Shown: positions 1-6,921, numbered from the stretch's first letter. The stretch is DNA of 16,107 nt from CAYXZR01 sp964470025 (GCA_964470025.1 CAYXZR010000023.1:1-16107), one strand, 5' to 3'. Notes: generated from the sequence alone by a model not told the origin. Translations and numbers: made by a program.

Positions 1-363
1 GTAGAACGATCCATATGCATAAGCTGCTTGAGGATTGTCTTCTAAGGCTTGATGCATTTTTTTTAGTGCGTCTGGATCAAGCACAATATCTGCATCGCAA
101 AAGATGATGTATGTGCTGTTTGTTTTTTGAGCGCCGATATTGCGCGCATGAGCTGCACCATGGTTGCTCTGTGTTACTGATGTAATAGGGGCGTTATTAT
201 TTTTGAGTTCGGCGATAATTTCTTCAGTATTGTCAGATGAGCCATCATTTACAATGCAAATCGTAATATCAGTAGCTGTTGTTTGCCCTTGAATTGATTC
301 TACGCAACGTTTTAGCGTTTTACCCGCATTGAATGCTGGAATTATAATTGCAATATCAGACAT
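1..363 (-). CDS. Family 2 glycosyltransferase, N-terminal part (runs off the left edge)
   Basis: The first 121 codons are present; the C-terminal part lies beyond position 1. The protein begins MSDIAIIIPAFNAGKTL, the usual opening beta-strand of a GT-A fold, family 2 transferase. VNDGSSD at residues 38-44 is the nucleotide-binding loop, and CDAD at 89-92 is the DxD-type motif that holds the metal and the sugar nucleotide. Known role of the family: transfer of a sugar from a nucleotide-sugar donor to a lipid-linked or polysaccharide acceptor on the cytoplasmic face of the membrane. The start lies 4 nt after the stop of the upstream GT4 gene, so it is the third gene of a flippase-GT4-GT2 operon. 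There is no Shine-Dalgarno sequence before the ATG. The donor and acceptor sugars cannot be read from the sequence. Confidence 0.9.
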   Translation of the reverse strand, partial: MSDIAIIIPAFNAGKTLKRCVESIQGQTTATDITICIVNDGSSDNTEEIIAELKNNNAPITSVTQSNHGAAHARNIGAQKTNSTYIIFCDADIVLDPDALKKMHQALEDNPQAAYAYGSFY

Positions 364-367
364 TGGT

Positions 368-1543
368 TTAGGTAAAAACTTTTTTTATTTTTTCATGTAG
401 ATTTTCTTTTGAAAAAACTTCGATGACCCTTTGCATGCCCTGTGTGCCTAGTCGATTGGCATATTGAGAATCACTTAGCAGTCTAATGCAGGCAGCGGTT
501 AGGGCTGCTGTGTCTGTTGGATGAACTATAACGCCTGTTTCTTCATCTAGGATAGCCTCAGGAACTCCCCCACTATTACCACCAATGACAGGCTTCCCAG
601 CTTTGTTTGCCTCAAGATACACAATCCCAAAACCCTCTACGTCTGGTCCAATTTGCCTTGATGGCATGGTAAAGACATCCGCAATCTCATACCAGGCGGC
701 AAGTTCTGCGCCAGATGCAGTGTTTGCAAATGTCACATGGTTTTCTGCTTTTTTTTGCTTGATTAATTTCTGGAGTGAGGTTTTAAAGGGCCCGTCACCA
801 ACAATAACATAGTGAGTATCTGGTAGATTATAAAGTATTCTTGGTAGTGCTCTAATGACCTGATCAAATCCTTTTCGCTCCACGATACGTCCAACCGAAA
901 GAAGTATTTTTTTATTTTTAATATTATAAGTCTCTACTAGCTTGCTTTTTATTGTCTCTAGTTGTTCTTGGCCTATTGAGCTTGCTTCTATTGCGGGATA
1001 GATGACATTGATTTTTTTGCTATCAATGCCTAGCTTTACTATTTCTTTTTTGGTGAATTCACTATTACAAACGATTTTTTCTGCTGATTTTAATATTTTT
1101 ATGAGTAGCAATTTTTTTGCTTTATATGCTTGTGGCAGTAGTATGTCGTAGCCGTGGGTAAAAACTGAAAAATTAATTTTATGCTTACTGGCAAGCGACT
1201 GCACAATGGTACCTAGTGGCAATACATGGCCAACAAGTATATGCTTAATATCATGATTTTTTAGAATTACTTCAAGCTCCTTTAGTAATTTTACTTGTAG
1301 CTTTAACGAGTTAGCCTTTTTGATTCCAGGTAGTTTTTTATGATTGGTTTTTAATTGCGCAAGGGTTTTGCTTCGAATGATTGTGTATGACTGTGCTTGG
1401 TCAAATGCTTCAGTGTTAGGCATTTCAGGGGCAATCACAATAATCGAGTTAGCTGGAAACTCTTCTACGATGTCTTTATAGTATGTGGCTACGCCGCCAA
1501 TTTGTGGGAAATACTCTAGGGTTACTAATACGTGTTTTTCCAT
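368..1543 (-). CDS. Family 4 glycosyltransferase (GT-B fold)
   Basis: This 391-aa protein has normal length for a GT4 enzyme. The N-terminal Rossmann domain opens with VLVTLEYFPQIGGVATYY; the Gly-Gly-Val loop (16-18) is typical of the family. HGYD lies at 130-133. The C-terminal donor-binding domain starts near SVGRIVERKGFD (about 216-227) and contains VGDGP (248-252) and the E-x7-E motif (E303 to E311) in EGFGIVYLEA, followed by GGNSGGVPEAI. These features indicate a retaining transferase using a nucleotide-sugar donor. It sits 3 nt after the flippase stop codon and 4 nt before the GT2 start, so the three are probably co-transcribed for assembly of a cell-surface glycan. The exact sugar is unknown. 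Confidence 0.93.
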   Translation of the reverse strand: MEKHVLVTLEYFPQIGGVATYYKDIVEEFPANSIIVIAPEMPNTEAFDQAQSYTIIRSKTLAQLKTNHKKLPGIKKANSLKLQVKLLKELEVILKNHDIKHILVGHVLPLGTIVQSLASKHKINFSVFTHGYDILLPQAYKAKKLLLIKILKSAEKIVCNSEFTKKEIVKLGIDSKKINVIYPAIEASSIGQEQLETIKSKLVETYNIKNKKILLSVGRIVERKGFDQVIRALPRILYNLPDTHYVIVGDGPFKTSLQKLIKQKKAENHVTFANTASGAELAAWYEIADVFTMPSRQIGPDVEGFGIVYLEANKAGKPVIGGNSGGVPEAILDEETGVIVHPTDTAALTAACIRLLSDSQYANRLGTQGMQRVIEVFSKENLHEKIKKVFT

Positions 1544-1546
1544 ATG

Positions 1547-2965
1547 CTATTTTGATAGACGCAGTTCTTGGATTGATAGCCCTTTAATAGCCATAAGACT
1601 AATGAAGTAGACTGGGATTGCGATTAGGATTAGTATAACAGGATGCAGCATATTTTGTAAGAAATATAGTAGTATCGTCATTATTGCGGTCGCAGTTCCG
1701 GTCTTAAGTAGCATTGGCAGAAAGTCACTGATTTTTACTGCTATGATTTTTTTAATCAAGACATAGTCGATACAGAGAAGCGTGATGTTGGTAATTAAAA
1801 ATGTTAGTCCTGCTCCATAGTATGACAATTTTGGAATTAGTAGTATGTTCAAAATTATGGCAAGCACGGTGATGATCCCTCTATTTATAGTGTTTTGTTT
1901 TTGCTTGTCACAGGCATTCAGGAGGTATCCAGTTGGGAATGCGAGAAAAATAAACGGAATAGCGAGCGACATTACAACAAATGTCGGGATAACTTCATTA
2001 TATTGTGGCCACAGAAGATTAATTAACTGAGAGGCTAAAAGTGCTAGACCAGTACAAAGCGGCAAGCTGATAATAAGTAGATAACGTATCGCTGATTTAA
2101 ATGTAGTTACTAAGTGCTCTTGGGCGTGTTTATAGTAGTAGCTAAATGCAGGAAAAATTACTGCAGCAAATGCAGCTGGAATAACTTGCTGGAAGGCATA
2201 GATGATTTTGGCTGAAACTGAAAAAAATCCTACAGCCTCATCTCCATCAAGATAGCTTAGTAACACAGAGTCTGAGGTATTGTATATTTTTACAAATACA
2301 CCAGCAATCGCAAAGGCTGGTAAGATTTTAAGAAAGTATTTAGTAATTTCTTTGTTGTATTCTGGCTTGAGTGAGAAATGTAGTTTTTTCTTTAACAGGA
2401 GTAGTGAAAACAGAAAGTTGAAGATACTGGCTAGTAGTAATGCACCGATGAGGTATGCAATGTTGTCAGTGTTGAAAAGTGCAGTTAAACCAGCAATGAA
2501 TATAATGATTTGCACTAGAATAGTAGCTATACTTTCGTATAGCAATTTATGCTTTGCCCGAAATATGACCCATGCAGAGAGAGTAAATGAATCGATAACC
2601 ATTATGCATGATGCGAGGTATACTAGTTGTCGTACATCGGCTGGTTTATTGGTGATATTTATTACTAGCCATGCAGCTGCAACGGTTATGATCGCAAGTG
2701 GTATTTTTAGTGCTAGTATGTTTTGAAAATATTTGTTTGCTTTCTTGTCGTCTTTTGATGCTTCTCTTGTTAGTATCGGTGAAAGTCCTAGGTCAATAAA
2801 AATTGAAAATAGGGTTGTGAAAGATAGTGCAAACACATATTTCCCGAGTTGATCTGGAAATAAATTGTTTGATATAAACCAAAAATAAATAAAAGACAGC
2901 ACTTTTTGGAGTGATAGCGCTGCTGTAAAATATGTTGTATTTTTAGCCAATTTTCTTTCGGTCAT
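1547..2965 (-). CDS. Polysaccharide flippase (Wzx-like, MOP superfamily)
   Basis: A 472-aa, very hydrophobic protein with roughly 12-14 predicted membrane segments. The N-terminus (KNTTYFTAALSLQKVLSF) and the ILTREASKD segment are typical of the oligosaccharide flippase branch of the MOP superfamily, with a second half (AFQQVIPAAFAAVIFPAFS) resembling the repeat half of these transporters. Known role: moving lipid-linked glycan units across the cytoplasmic membrane. As first gene of an operon with a GT4 and a GT2 transferase 3 and 4 nt apart, it probably exports the glycan they build. The ATG at 2965 lies only 7 nt from a good -10 box, so the mRNA may be leaderless. No Shine-Dalgarno sequence is visible. 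Substrate unknown. Confidence 0.88.
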   Translation of the reverse strand: MTERKLAKNTTYFTAALSLQKVLSFIYFWFISNNLFPDQLGKYVFALSFTTLFSIFIDLGLSPILTREASKDDKKANKYFQNILALKIPLAIITVAAAWLVINITNKPADVRQLVYLASCIMVIDSFTLSAWVIFRAKHKLLYESIATILVQIIIFIAGLTALFNTDNIAYLIGALLLASIFNFLFSLLLLKKKLHFSLKPEYNKEITKYFLKILPAFAIAGVFVKIYNTSDSVLLSYLDGDEAVGFFSVSAKIIYAFQQVIPAAFAAVIFPAFSYYYKHAQEHLVTTFKSAIRYLLIISLPLCTGLALLASQLINLLWPQYNEVIPTFVVMSLAIPFIFLAFPTGYLLNACDKQKQNTINRGIITVLAIILNILLIPKLSYYGAGLTFLITNITLLCIDYVLIKKIIAVKISDFLPMLLKTGTATAIMTILLYFLQNMLHPVILILIAIPVYFISLMAIKGLSIQELRLSK

Positions 2966-2972
2966 GAATTTT

Positions 2973-3001
2973 ATTATCCCAAATTTTAGTAAAAAAGTAA
3001 A
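2973..3001 (-). promoter_or_regulatory. Promoter of the glycan operon, leaderless type
   Basis: On the minus strand a TTTACT -35 (2996-3001) and a GATAAT -10 (2973-2978) are separated by 17 nt. The -10 ends 7 nt before the flippase ATG, placing the predicted start of transcription within about 1 nt of the start codon. It overlaps the U-tract of the preceding terminator. Identified by eye only. Confidence 0.55.
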
Positions 3002-3029
3002 GAAAAAGCCCTTACTTTAAGTAAAGGCT
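2991..3029 (-). terminator. Intrinsic terminator after the ribosomal protein block
   Basis: On the minus strand the arms AGCCTTTACTT (3029-3019) and AAGTAAGGGCT (3017-3007) pair with one mismatch and are followed by TTTTTC and further T-rich sequence. It lies just past the stop codon of the 91-aa gene, so it ends the ribosomal protein transcription unit and separates it from the glycan operon. Confidence 0.75.
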
Positions 3030-3051
3030 GAAAAGATCTTAGTCGCTTCTC

Positions 3052-3327
3052 TTAAAAAGAGCTGAAGTCTGGCAGAGTTTGAAGCCGCTTATGTAGCCAC
3101 TCTTGTTGTTTGATCTCAGCAACTAAATTTGTTGCTGTGACACGCTCTTCGCTTGTCATGTGCCCTTGTTCAGCAAAAGCGACTAAAAGCTTAAGGAGTT
3201 CCTTTATTGCGAATTGATGTTCGGCTGCATGGTAGTAGGTGTGCGCGCCTGGTTTCTGTGCCTTTGTGATGCGTTCCTGTAGTTGCCCTAAGACGATTTC
3301 GGTGGTCGTTTTAGTAGCAGTTGCCAT
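3052..3327 (-). CDS. Hypothetical 91-aa protein downstream of rpsI
   Basis: I do not recognise this protein. An upstream in-frame ATG at 3399 would give 115 aa, but the ATG at 3327 is preceded by AAGGA (3340-3336) with an 8-nt spacer, the clearest Shine-Dalgarno sequence in the window. The longer form would also start inside the inverted repeat at 3398-3429. The 91-aa product starts MATATKTTTEIVLGQLQERI, has no membrane segment, signal peptide or cysteine, and appears mostly helical, with a His/Tyr-containing stretch (GAHTYYHAAEHQFAIKELL) and a charged C-terminal helix ending in PDFSSF. It follows rpsI by about 130 nt and precedes a terminator, so it may be the last gene of the ribosomal protein unit or a separate gene. 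Function unknown. Confidence 0.75.
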   Translation of the reverse strand: MATATKTTTEIVLGQLQERITKAQKPGAHTYYHAAEHQFAIKELLKLLVAFAEQGHMTSEERVTATNLVAEIKQQEWLHKRLQTLPDFSSF

Positions 3328-3397
3328 GACAAGTATCCTTTTTTCGTGATATGCAACAGGGTGATTTACATTTATGCTTACCACACTGTTATATACC

Positions 3398-3429
3398 ACA
3401 AAGGGTCAATATAGTGATTGACCCTTTGT
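3398..3429. repeat. Perfect 13-bp inverted repeat between rpsI and the 91-aa gene
   Basis: ACAAAGGGTCAAT (3398-3410) is the exact reverse complement of ATTGACCCTTTGT (3417-3429), with a 6-nt loop. Neither strand has a T-run after the stem, so it is not a standard intrinsic terminator. It could be an RNA stability or processing hairpin at the 3' end of the rpsI mRNA, a weak terminator, or a DNA operator. On the minus strand TTGACC and TATATA lie 8 nt apart, too close to be a standard promoter. Confidence 0.8.
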
Positions 3430-3456
3430 AAGTCTGAGATAGATTGTGAAATTGTT

Positions 3457-3897
3457 TTATCGTTTTGACCACTGTGGTGATCGTCGAGCTCGTTTGAGTC
3501 CTGGTTTTTTTCGTTCCTTAACTCGTGGATCTCGAGTTAGGTAGCCAAATGGCTTAAGGATTGGTCTAAGTGTTTCATCAAGTACGAGTAGTGCTCGAGC
3601 AATTCCATGACGTACAGCTTCTGCTTGTCCTTTTGGTCCGCCACCAGCAACTTTGATTGAAAAGTTTAATTCCTTCTCTTTGGCTACTGCTTCTAATGGT
3701 TGGGTTACTAGTCTACTCATTTCAGCGTGAGGAAAGTAGTCAGTGTACTTTTTGTCGTTGACAGTGATGGTTCCATCACCATTTTTGACTAGTCGTACTC
3801 GTGCAACAGCACTTTTTCGACGACCTACTGCATAGAGGTAGCTGTGGCGTACTCGCTTTTTAGGTTCTGTTGTAGTTTGTGTGTTAGTAGCTGTCAT
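3457..3897 (-). CDS. rpsI: 30S ribosomal protein S9
   Basis: A 146-aa protein. After an 18-residue Thr/Lys-rich extension it has the S9 core: YAVGRRKSAVARVRL, then the GGGPKGQAEAVRHGIARAL segment, and the basic tail RKKPGLKRARRSPQWSKR, whose Ser-Lys-Arg end reaches the ribosomal P site in known structures. S9 is part of the 30S head. The N-terminal extension makes it longer than E. coli S9 (130 aa). The gene starts 2 nt after the rplM stop, the usual L13-S9 pairing, here attached to the end of the alpha operon. There is no Shine-Dalgarno sequence, so translation may depend on coupling with rplM. Confidence 0.97.
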   Translation of the reverse strand: MTATNTQTTTEPKKRVRHSYLYAVGRRKSAVARVRLVKNGDGTITVNDKKYTDYFPHAEMSRLVTQPLEAVAKEKELNFSIKVAGGGPKGQAEAVRHGIARALLVLDETLRPILKPFGYLTRDPRVKERKKPGLKRARRSPQWSKR

Positions 3898-3899
3898 AC

Positions 3900-4259
3900 T
3901 TATGAAATAGTCAAACGTTTAATCATGTGCTGTCGTAGTTTATTTTTTGGCAACATGTTCCATACTGCTTTTCTTAAAACTTCGCCTGGATTTTTTTCAA
4001 ACAATGTCTTAAGATTAGTTTCTTTAAGTCCACCTGGGTATCCAGAGTGATGGAAATACATTTTTTTATCAGTTTTACTGCCAGTGAATTTTACTTTTGT
4101 GATGTTTTCTACAGTTACAAAATCCCCATTATCTACATGTGGTTCATATGTAGGCTTGATTTTACCTCGAAGCTTGTCAGCAATTTCAGTTGCAAGTCGT
4201 CCAACTGCTTTGTTAGTAGCATCAATAGTATGTCGTTGTCGTGTAATTGGTGTTGCCAT
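3900..4259 (-). CDS. rplM: 50S ribosomal protein L13
   Basis: A 119-aa L13 with the conserved core: IDATNKAVGRLATEIADKLRG, YEPHVDNGDFVTVEN, KMYFHHSGYPGGLK and the closing VWNMLPKNKLRQHMIKRL. L13 is an early-assembly 50S protein that binds 23S rRNA. E. coli L13 has 142 residues; this one stops soon after the MLPKN segment and lacks the usual C-terminal tail of about 20 residues. The stop is followed after 2 nt by the rpsI start, which has a normal N-terminus, so the shortening does not look like a frameshift. It starts 5 nt after the rplQ stop, in one operon. Confidence 0.97.
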   Translation of the reverse strand: MATPITRQRHTIDATNKAVGRLATEIADKLRGKIKPTYEPHVDNGDFVTVENITKVKFTGSKTDKKMYFHHSGYPGGLKETNLKTLFEKNPGEVLRKAVWNMLPKNKLRQHMIKRLTIS

Positions 4260-4264
4260 ATAGT

Positions 4265-4615
4265 TTATACAAATTCAATGTGAGCAGTTTCTGCGCCATC
4301 ACCTTGACGTCGACCAAGGCTAGTAATGCGAGTGTAACCACCAGCTCGTTCCTTGTATCGTGGTCCTAGTACTTCAAGTGCTTTATTTACTGCATTTTTG
4401 TCATATACTACTTCTAGAAGCTTTCGACGAGCAGTGAGGTCGTTTGTTTTTGCAATAGTGATAAGCTTTTCAACTAGTGGTCGAACTGCTTTAGCTTTAG
4501 CTTTTGTAGTTTCAATTTTTTCGTACAAAATAACACTTGTCGCTAGGTTACGTAGTAGCGCTTCTCGTGGTGCTTTTTTTCTGTCTAGAATTGTTCCTTT
4601 ATTTCGGTGACGCAT
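4265..4615 (-). CDS. rplQ: 50S ribosomal protein L17
   Basis: A 116-aa protein, normal for bacterial L17. It has the characteristic N-terminus MRHRNKGTILDRKKAPREAL (family pattern MRH-x-K-x-G-x-L-x-R-x2-A-H/P-R), the central KAKAVRPLVEKLITIAK helix and the closing GGYTRI segment followed by AETAHIEFV. L17 lies near the peptide exit of the 50S subunit. It follows rpoA by 5 nt, the standard bacterial alpha-operon arrangement. Confidence 0.97.
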   Translation of the reverse strand: MRHRNKGTILDRKKAPREALLRNLATSVILYEKIETTKAKAKAVRPLVEKLITIAKTNDLTARRKLLEVVYDKNAVNKALEVLGPRYKERAGGYTRITSLGRRQGDGAETAHIEFV

Positions 4616-4620
4616 ATGTC

Positions 4621-5322
4621 TTATTTAGATTCTGCAGCAAGTTCTGAGATCTTATTAAATTGGTTAAGTAGTTCTTGAGTTGCTTGTTGTAGTGACTCTT
4701 GTGGTGTTAGAGAACCATCAGTTTCGATCTCAAGAATTAAATTTTCGTAGTTAGTCATTTTACCTACACGTACGTTTTCGATTCGGAAGCCAACATTTCG
4801 AACTGGGCTGTAAATTGCATCAATTGCAATCATGCCAACTTCTAAATCTTCTCGTTCTTGAGTTTCTGTAGGCACGTATCCTCTTCCCTGTTCAACAATA
4901 AGCTCCATTTCAAATTCCGCTGATTTATCTGTAAGTGTAGCAATAACATCATCAGGACTTACGATTTCCACATCGGCATTTTTCTCAATGTCTGCTGCAG
5001 TTACTGTTTTTTGTCCTTTTGCTGAGATTTTTAGTCGAACTGGTTCAGCTGAGTTAGACTTGATGAAAAGCTGCTTTAGGTTTAGTGAAATTTCTACTAG
5101 ATCTTCTTTTACATTTTCTAGGCTCGCAAACTCATGTTGTGCACCTTTGATCTTGAAAGCGGTTACCGCACTTCCTGGAAGTGATGAAAGTAGTACTCGT
5201 CGAAGAGCATTACCAAGCGTTGTACCATATCCAGGATGGCATGGTTGAATGCTAATAGTAGCAGTATTAACCTTTTCACTTGGTGTGATATCAAATTTTG
5301 AGGGTAACGAAATGTTCTCCAT
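4621..5322 (-). CDS. rpoA: RNA polymerase alpha subunit, N-terminal domain only
   Basis: A 233-aa protein. It begins MENISLPSKFDITPSEKVN and carries the GYGTTLGNALRRVLLSSLPG segment of the alpha dimerisation domain, then KEDLVEISLNLKQL and RGYVPTETQEREDLEVGMIA. These match the N-terminal domain (about 235 residues in E. coli), which dimerises and nucleates beta and beta-prime assembly. The protein ends at TQELLNQFNKISELAAESK, where the linker would begin. The C-terminal domain, which binds UP elements and transcription activators, is missing; the usual full length is 310-330 aa. The stop is followed after 5 nt by rplQ, so no lost domain is hidden behind a frameshift here. A separate CTD gene elsewhere cannot be excluded. 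Confidence 0.96.
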   Translation of the reverse strand: MENISLPSKFDITPSEKVNTATISIQPCHPGYGTTLGNALRRVLLSSLPGSAVTAFKIKGAQHEFASLENVKEDLVEISLNLKQLFIKSNSAEPVRLKISAKGQKTVTAADIEKNADVEIVSPDDVIATLTDKSAEFEMELIVEQGRGYVPTETQEREDLEVGMIAIDAIYSPVRNVGFRIENVRVGKMTNYENLILEIETDGSLTPQESLQQATQELLNQFNKISELAAESK

Positions 5323-5338
5323 ACGATTATACTAATTT

Positions 5339-5941
5339 TTATCGTGAGTAAAACTCAACAATCAACTGTGGGTCAAATGCCTGTTCAGCATCTTTTCCTG
5401 TTGGATTGCCGGTGATTTTAATTTTTTTAGTAGCTTTATCAATATTCATCCAAGCTGGAGCTTCATGAGTTTTTAGCGTTTCATCTAGATGGTTAAATAC
5501 TTTTTTATCTTGCTTAGTTGCTTTGATAGTAATCTCATCTTTTACTTTTACTTGGTATGATCTGATGTCAATCTTTTTACCATTAAGTTCAAACATTCCA
5601 TGATTTACCATCTGAGCTGCCATTGATCGAGTCTTTGCAAAACCAGATCGATAAATGACGTTGTCTAATCGTCGCTCAAGTAGTGAGCCGATCAATTGAC
5701 TGGTGTTTCCATCAAGTCGGAATGCTTCTTCGTAGTATTTTCGGAATTGTTTTTCAGTAAGGCCATAAAGTACTTTTGCCTTTTGTTTTTCAAACAATTG
5801 TAAACCATACTGGGTCAATCGTTTTCGACCCTTTGGTCCATGGACCCCAGGTGGGTAATTTCTTCGAACTGTAGGATCTTTTGCAGCATCCCCTTTTTGT
5901 AGTCCAAGTCTTCGGTAATGTTTTGTAGTATATCGATTCAT
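5339..5941 (-). CDS. rpsD: 30S ribosomal protein S4
   Basis: A 200-aa S4, close to the usual 200-210 aa. Recognisable parts are the NYPPGVHGPKGRKRLTQYG N-terminal segment, EKQKAKVLYGLTEKQFRKYY, and the S4 RNA-binding domain at about residues 88-137 (LERRLDNVIYRSGFAKTRS, then VNHGMFELNGKKIDI). It ends in the typical LIVEFYSR. There are no N-terminal zinc-binding cysteines, so it is the zinc-free form. S4 is a primary 16S rRNA binder that starts 30S assembly and, in E. coli, represses the alpha operon translationally. Whether that occurs here is not visible. It lies between rpsK and rpoA with spacers of 10 and 16 nt. Confidence 0.97.
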   Translation of the reverse strand: MNRYTTKHYRRLGLQKGDAAKDPTVRRNYPPGVHGPKGRKRLTQYGLQLFEKQKAKVLYGLTEKQFRKYYEEAFRLDGNTSQLIGSLLERRLDNVIYRSGFAKTRSMAAQMVNHGMFELNGKKIDIRSYQVKVKDEITIKATKQDKKVFNHLDETLKTHEAPAWMNIDKATKKIKITGNPTGKDAEQAFDPQLIVEFYSR

Positions 5942-5951
5942 AGGTATTCAA

Positions 5952-6392
5952 CTAAACTCGTCTTGGTTTTTTAGGTCGGCAACCATTATGTGGAATTGGA
6001 GTAATATCCTTAATTCCGGTTACATTGATGCCATTTGCATTTAGGGCTCGAATAGCTGCTTCTCTACCTGATCCAACACCTTTTACAAATACATACACTT
6101 CTTTTAATCCCCATGGAAGTGCTCGCTGTGCAGCATCTTTAACAATAACACCTGCAGCATAAGGTGTAGCCTTTTTAGGACCCTTGAAGCCACATTGTCC
6201 AGCTGATGATTGAGTAATGGTATTACCCTGTTTATCAGTGAAGCTGATTAAGGTGTTGTTGTAGGTTGCTTGAATATAAGCATGACCAGATGGCACCTGT
6301 CGTTTCTGGCTTTTTTTACCCTTTGCATTAGCAGTAGTGCTTGGTGCTGGGGTTGTTTGTTGGTTCTTTACATCAGTTGCTGTTTGTTCCAT
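5952..6392 (-). CDS. rpsK: 30S ribosomal protein S11
   Basis: A 146-aa S11 with the conserved core HAYIQATYNNTLISFTD, SSAGQCGFKGPKKATPYAAG, VKGVGSGREAAIRALNANG and the C-terminal DITPIPHNGCRPKKPRRV. S11 forms part of the 30S platform near the mRNA exit. A Thr/Ala/Lys-rich N-terminal extension of about 30 residues (from MEQTATDVKNQQTTPAPS) makes it longer than E. coli S11 (129 aa). It follows rpsM by 9 nt. The ATG is preceded by an AT-rich stretch with no Shine-Dalgarno sequence. Confidence 0.97.
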   Translation of the reverse strand: MEQTATDVKNQQTTPAPSTTANAKGKKSQKRQVPSGHAYIQATYNNTLISFTDKQGNTITQSSAGQCGFKGPKKATPYAAGVIVKDAAQRALPWGLKEVYVFVKGVGSGREAAIRALNANGINVTGIKDITPIPHNGCRPKKPRRV

Positions 6393-6401
6393 ATAGAGAT
6401 A

Positions 6402-6791
6402 TTAAGTCTTTTGGGCAGTTGGCTTACGACCAGATCCCATGGTTTTACGTGTGTTACCTCGAACTGTTCGAGAGTTTGATTTTGTACTTTGTCCTCGAGC
6501 AGGGAGATGTTTAGCATGTCGAGATCCTCGATATGAATTGACTTCTTTAAGTCGTTTAATATTCATTAGAATTTCTCGTTTTAGCTCACCTTCTACTTTG
6601 AATTCTTTTTCAATAATCCCTCGAAGTTTTGTCTCTTGTGTTTCAGAAAGATCTTTTACTCGAGTTGTAGTATCGATTTGAGATTGCTCCATGATACGTT
6701 TAGCAGTTGTTGGGCCAATACCGTAAATGTAGGTGAGACCAATCTCAACTCGTTTATTTTTTGGTAGGTTTACTCCAGCGATTCGTGCCAT
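6402..6791 (-). CDS. rpsM: 30S ribosomal protein S13
   Basis: A 129-aa S13. It starts MARIAGVNLPKNKRVEIGLT and has the YIYGIGPTTAKRIM helix-hairpin-helix element and the signature SYRGSRHAKHLPARGQST with a following NSRTVRGNTRKT basic tail. S13 sits in the 30S head, contacts the 50S subunit and P-site tRNA. It follows rpmJ by 11 nt and precedes rpsK by 9 nt in the standard infA-rpmJ-rpsM-rpsK-rpsD order. Confidence 0.97.
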   Translation of the reverse strand: MARIAGVNLPKNKRVEIGLTYIYGIGPTTAKRIMEQSQIDTTTRVKDLSETQETKLRGIIEKEFKVEGELKREILMNIKRLKEVNSYRGSRHAKHLPARGQSTKSNSRTVRGNTRKTMGSGRKPTAQKT

Positions 6792-6802
6792 AATTTTCTA
6801 AA

Positions 6803-6916
6803 TTAGCCTTGTCGTTGCTTATGTTTAGGGTTTTTACAAATAACAACCACTCGTCCCTTTCGGCGGATGGTTTTACAGTCTTTACACATTTTTTTTACTG
6901 ATGCTCGAACTTTCAT
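6803..6916 (-). CDS. rpmJ: 50S ribosomal protein L36
   Basis: A 37-aa gene, the usual length of bacterial L36. The protein begins MKVRASVKKMCKDCKTIRRK and ends VICKNPKHKQRQG. The zinc ribbon is complete: C11, C14, C27 and H32. L36 is one of the smallest 50S proteins and supports 23S rRNA folding. It lies 5 nt after infA and 11 nt before rpsM, its canonical position. Confidence 0.96.
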   Translation of the reverse strand: MKVRASVKKMCKDCKTIRRKGRVVVICKNPKHKQRQG

Positions 6917-6921
6917 GTTAT

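Noticed and set aside
585..812. Plus-strand open frame opposite the GT4 gene
   Set aside because: It is the antisense shadow of a strongly supported glycosyltransferase and shows no domain or start signal.
2280..2726. 148-codon plus-strand frame opposite the flippase
   Set aside because: Composition reflects the complement of membrane-helix codons; no promoter or ribosome site, and the minus-strand gene is clear.
3328..3399. Longer N-terminus (24 extra residues) for the 91-aa protein
   Set aside because: The upstream ATG lies inside the inverted repeat with no ribosome site, whereas the ATG at 3327 has a good AAGGA at 8 nt.
3416..3429. Promoter for the 91-aa gene using TTGACC in the inverted repeat
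   Set aside because: The nearest TATA-like hexamer is 8 nt away and nothing suitable lies at 16-18 nt.
4616..4620. Frameshift explaining the short RpoA
   Set aside because: Only 5 nt separate the stop from the rplQ start, so the missing CTD cannot be encoded here in another frame.
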